From Rhodopseudomonas palustris JSC-3b (GTDB lineage Bacteria; Pseudomonadota; Alphaproteobacteria; Rhizobiales; Xanthobacteraceae), in contig KI632513.1 of assembly GCA_000504425.1 (NCBI GenBank), positions 2,624,059-2,688,058 on the forward strand: a stretch of DNA of 64,000 nucleotides, in the 5' to 3' direction. The translations under genes were made by a program, and so were the position numbers. Under the pieces are notes generated by a model, which worked only from the letters and a program-made list of their open reading frames with translations, ran no database searches and was not told the origin of the DNA. Each line of letters starts with the position of its first letter. The stretch's first letter is position 1. This document shows positions 61,478 to 64,000 of the stretch, one piece after another.

Positions 61478-62296
61478 TCACTGCGACAGCCGGGCCCTGA
61501 GACGTTCGACGATGCGGGCATGACGCTCGTGCCCCGCAGCCACCAGCACGCCATGCGTCACTTCGGGGCGATTATAGACGACGCAATCGCCCGCGAGGTC
61601 GGTCAATCTACCATTCGCCTCTCGAACGATCAAATCGGCCGCGGCCAAATCCCAATCTCGACTCTGGCCACCGGCAAAAGCCAGATCGAGCCGGCGATCG
61701 GCGATCCGGCACAGCCGCAGCGCCAGCGAGCTGATGCGCGGATGCAGCGTCAGCGGCGGCTCGGCAAGGCCGAGCCGCTCCACCAGCGGCTTTGGCCCAG
61801 CGACCCGCGACAGCTCGAAATCGACGCCGCCGCTGGCCGCAAGCGGCACGCCGTTCAGCGTCGCGCCCGCGCCCTGGATCGCAAAAAAGAACTCGTCGCT
61901 GACCGGCGCGAACACCGCCGCCAGCACCGGCGCGGCATTTTCCACCAGCGCGACGCTGACGCACCAATCCTCGCGGCCGGCCAGATAGCCGCGGGTGCCG
62001 TCGATCGGATCGACGATCCAGACCCGGGATTTTTGCAGCCGCAGCGGATTGTCGACGCTCTCCTCCGACAGCCAGCCATAATCGGGCCGCGGGGTCTGCA
62101 GCCGGGCATGGATCAATTCATCGACCGCAATGTCGGCTTCCGAGACCGGCGATGACGCACCCTTGGTCCAGTTGCGCAGCTCGGTGCGGAACATCGACAG
62201 CGCCAGCGCGCCGGCTTCCCGCACCGTGTCGGCAAGCAGCGCGGCGTCGGCGCTGCGGTCGGCAGCGATCGTGTTATCGAGGTCAGCGGCCTGCAA
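61478..62296 (-). CDS. inositol monophosphatase-family / CysQ-like phosphatase
   Basis: A 272-residue metal-dependent phosphatase. Metal-ligand motifs are LSEES, IVDPIDGTRGYL (the DPxDGT motif) and WDLAAADLIV. The likely start is TTG 62296 with AAGGG upstream; it overlaps the end of pmbA by 14 bp, and an in-frame TGA precedes it, so no ATG is possible nearby. Substrates could be 3'-phosphoadenosine phosphates or inositol-type phosphates; the sequence does not decide. Confidence 0.88.
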   Translation of the reverse strand: MQAADLDNTIAADRSADAALLADTVREAGALALSMFRTELRNWTKGASSPVSEADIAVDELIHARLQTPRPDYGWLSEESVDNPLRLQKSRVWIVDPIDGTRGYLAGREDWCVSVALVENAAPVLAAVFAPVSDEFFFAIQGAGATLNGVPLAASGGVDFELSRVAGPKPLVERLGLAEPPLTLHPRISSLALRLCRIADRRLDLAFAGGQSRDWDLAAADLIVREANGRLTDLAGDCVVYNRPEVTHGVLVAAGHERHARIVERLRARLSQ

Positions 62297-63680
62297 TCGT
62301 CATCCCTTCGATGCGCAGCGTCGGCGCATTGGTGCCGTAGCGGAACGTCAGGTCGCTGGCCGGCGTCAGCTGTTTATACATCTCCAGCAGATGCCCGGCG
62401 ATGGTGACCTCGCTGACCGGATAGCAGCGTTCGCCATTCTCGATCCAGAACCCGGCGGCGCCGCGGCTGTAATCGCCGGTCACCGGATTGACGCCAACCC
62501 CGATCAGATCGGTGACGTAAAAGCCCTGTTTGATGTCGGCAATCAAGGCCTCGGGGCTCAGTTCTCCGGCTTCCAGATGCAGATTATACGGCCCCGGCGA
62601 GGGCGAGGACGACACGCCGCGATGGGCATGGCCGGTGCTGGCCAGCCCGAGCTCGCGCGCGGTGGCGCAGTCAAGCAGCCAGCTGGTGAGCACGCCGTCA
62701 TCGACGATGGCGCGGCGCTGCACCACAACGCCCTCGGCATCGAATGGCTGCGAATGCAGGCCGCGGCGGCGCAGCGGATCGTCGATAATGCTGACACCGT
62801 GGTTGAACAGCCGCTCGCCGAGCCGGCCATTGAGGAAGCTGGTCTTGCGCGCGATCGCCGAGCCCTTGGCGGCGTTGATCAGATGGCTGACCAGCGAGCC
62901 GGCGACGCGCGGGTCGAACACCACCGGCGCCTTGCAGGTCGCGACCTTGCGCGGATTGGCACGCGCCACCGCGCGCTCGCCTGCGGTGCGGCCGACCTTG
63001 GCCGGGTCCTCAAGATCGGCGGCATGCACCGCCGAGCTGTAATCGTAATCGCGCTCCATCGAGGTGCCGTCGCCGACGATCGCCGTCATCGATACGCCGT
63101 GGCTGGAACGCAGAAACGCGCCTTCAAAACCGGAACTGGTGACCAGCACCATGCCGCGGATGCCCGATGACGCCGACGCGCCGCCCGATTTGGTGACGCC
63201 CTTGACCGCGAGCGCCGCGGCCTCGGCCTCGACCGCGCGGCGCTCCAGATCCGCAGCGCAGGGCACGACATGATCGAGCAGATCGAGATCGGGGAAGTCG
63301 CGCGCCAGCAGTGCCGGATCGGCGAGACCGACATAGGCATCGTCGGGCGCAACGCGCGCCATCGCCACCGCGCGCTCGGCGAGTTGCTCTATCAAATCGG
63401 CCGACATGTCATTGGTGGACACCACCGCCTGACGCTGGCCAACCAGAACGCGCAGCCCGACATCGTCGCCTTCGGCACGCTCGGCTTCTTCAACCCGGCC
63501 GTCGCGCACTTCCACCGACTGCGAGACATGGCGCATCGCAATGGCATCGGCGGCATCGGCACCGGCGCGGCGCGCCGCGGCAACGAGCCGCTCCGCGAGT
63601 GTCTGCAGGCCGGACTGATCGAACAGATCGGAAGCGGCGCCGGAGACCGGCGAAGGCGTGCGCGATGTCGTCAAGGTCAC
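62283..63680 (-). CDS. pmbA: TldD/PmbA family metalloprotease component
   Basis: A 465-residue TldE/PmbA protein. It starts at GTG 63680 (AGGA upstream). Typical stretches are ADAADAIAMRHVSQSVEVRDGRVEE at the N-terminus and SWLLDCATARELGLASTGHAHRG, PSPGPYNLHLEAG, GFYVTDLIGVGVNPVTGDYSRGAAGFWIENG in the C-terminal half. With TldD it forms a protease that matures peptides and antitoxins such as CcdA; no tldD is in the window. It heads the lipid A/Kdo operon. Confidence 0.93.
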   Translation of the reverse strand: MTLTTSRTPSPVSGAASDLFDQSGLQTLAERLVAAARRAGADAADAIAMRHVSQSVEVRDGRVEEAERAEGDDVGLRVLVGQRQAVVSTNDMSADLIEQLAERAVAMARVAPDDAYVGLADPALLARDFPDLDLLDHVVPCAADLERRAVEAEAAALAVKGVTKSGGASASSGIRGMVLVTSSGFEGAFLRSSHGVSMTAIVGDGTSMERDYDYSSAVHAADLEDPAKVGRTAGERAVARANPRKVATCKAPVVFDPRVAGSLVSHLINAAKGSAIARKTSFLNGRLGERLFNHGVSIIDDPLRRRGLHSQPFDAEGVVVQRRAIVDDGVLTSWLLDCATARELGLASTGHAHRGVSSSPSPGPYNLHLEAGELSPEALIADIKQGFYVTDLIGVGVNPVTGDYSRGAAGFWIENGERCYPVSEVTIAGHLLEMYKQLTPASDLTFRYGTNAPTLRIEGMTIAGR

Positions 63681-63950
63681 GAAGCTGTCCTGCTGGCTTG
63701 AAGGGAAGTTATCACGTCACAGATGTGCCCGATCGCCGTCAACTTCAAGCAAATCGCGGCTGTGCTGTGACGAATTGTGCGGGACGCTGCAAGGTCTCGT
63801 CAATCATGTCAGCCAAGCTTCTATCAATCATGAGAATCGAAGCCACAGCGGTGAACGCTGATTAACCAGGCTTATTAAGCGATTCGGTAAAGGGCTCTGG
63901 CACGCTGACCCCATCGACCGGGAACATAATCCTGGCGGGGAGACAGAACC

Positions 63951-64000
63951 GTGAGGCGTCAAACAGCAACAGGCGGAGCTCAGCCCGCCGGGGCGAGGCG
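63951..64000 (+). CDS. possible 5' end of a further gene
   Basis: GTG 63951 is preceded by GGGGAGA at a good distance and opens a frame (VRRQTATGGAQPAGAR) that runs to the right edge. Only about 16 codons are visible, so the product cannot be named. The 270 bp before it contain TTAACC and TTATTAA sequences and may hold a promoter divergent from pmbA. Confidence 0.4.
   Translation, partial: MRRQTATGGAQPAGAR

Noticed and set aside
63862..63878. Possible CtrA site upstream of the gene at the right edge
   Set aside because: TTAA-N9-TTAA has the wrong spacing.

Overview
The window looks like a chromosomal segment of a high-GC alphaproteobacterium of the Nitrobacteraceae (Rhodopseudomonas/Bradyrhizobium type). 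The main reasons are the fused cytochrome b/c1 gene (fbcH) behind a Rieske gene, a TipF-like EAL protein, a CtrA-type site, family-specific small proteins (resembling DUF6111, DUF1285, DUF2093, DUF4170, DUF6455), and many copies of an intergenic palindromic repeat of the kind common in this family. Most genes are housekeeping genes in short operons with ATGA or TGATG overlaps. Assignments come from reading the sequence and recalling families; no database search was run.

Layout. 1-2.7 kb: two membrane subunits of a hydrogenase-4/complex-I-like system (hyfC partial, hyfB), preceded by a possible Cys-Cys leader peptide and a perfect 9-bp-arm operator-like palindrome. 4-6.7 kb: the bc1 complex operon fbcF-fbcH. 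7-11 kb: trmL-queE, then a minus-strand operon (DUF1285, Nudix CoA pyrophosphatase, DUF6111, CCA-adding enzyme). 11.1-18.9 kb: a MoxR / DUF58 / BatA-DUF4159 / membrane amidotransferase-like operon, interrupted by a PIN toxin-antitoxin pair with an unusual antitoxin. 19-20 kb: a CaiB/BaiF CoA-transferase. 20.4-22.8 kb: PadR regulator, a second Rieske protein, a NifX-like protein with a His-rich tail, and an isoprenylcysteine-methyltransferase-like protein. 22.8-24.4 kb: a small accessory island (DUF3800 protein, broken IS1595-type transposase).

24.4-32.7 kb: tadA, an RluB-type pseudouridine synthase with a very long charged repeat N-terminus, rsmD, then uvrC / pgsA-moaD-moaE-prmB. 32.8-36.4 kb: an outer-membrane beta-barrel gene with a CtrA-type box, a 270-bp tandem array of 15-17 bp units just downstream of a cold-shock gene, rlmJ, and a CheY-like regulator. 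36.6-45.3 kb: HAD phosphatase, TipF-like protein, class III aminotransferase, hisS, an unknown protein with a DxDTTA motif, and a thermonuclease-family protein. 45.4-54.6 kb: OmpA-like protein, htpX, class III adenylate cyclase, cytochrome P450, SDR, and a GGDEF-EAL protein. 54.8-58.8 kb: DUF6455 / cytochrome c / acyl-CoA dehydrogenase cluster, an SbmA/BacA-like transporter, and DUF2093. 58.8-63.7 kb: a lipid A/Kdo operon (pmbA, inositol-monophosphatase-like, DUF4170, kdtA, lpxK).

Most unusual items: the 16-bp tandem array beside the cold-shock gene, the possible leader peptide plus operator before hyfB, the chimeric antitoxin inserted in the moxR operon, the PadR / second Rieske / His-rich NifX cluster, and the DxDTTA protein after hisS. 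I recognised no rRNA, tRNA or CRISPR array.
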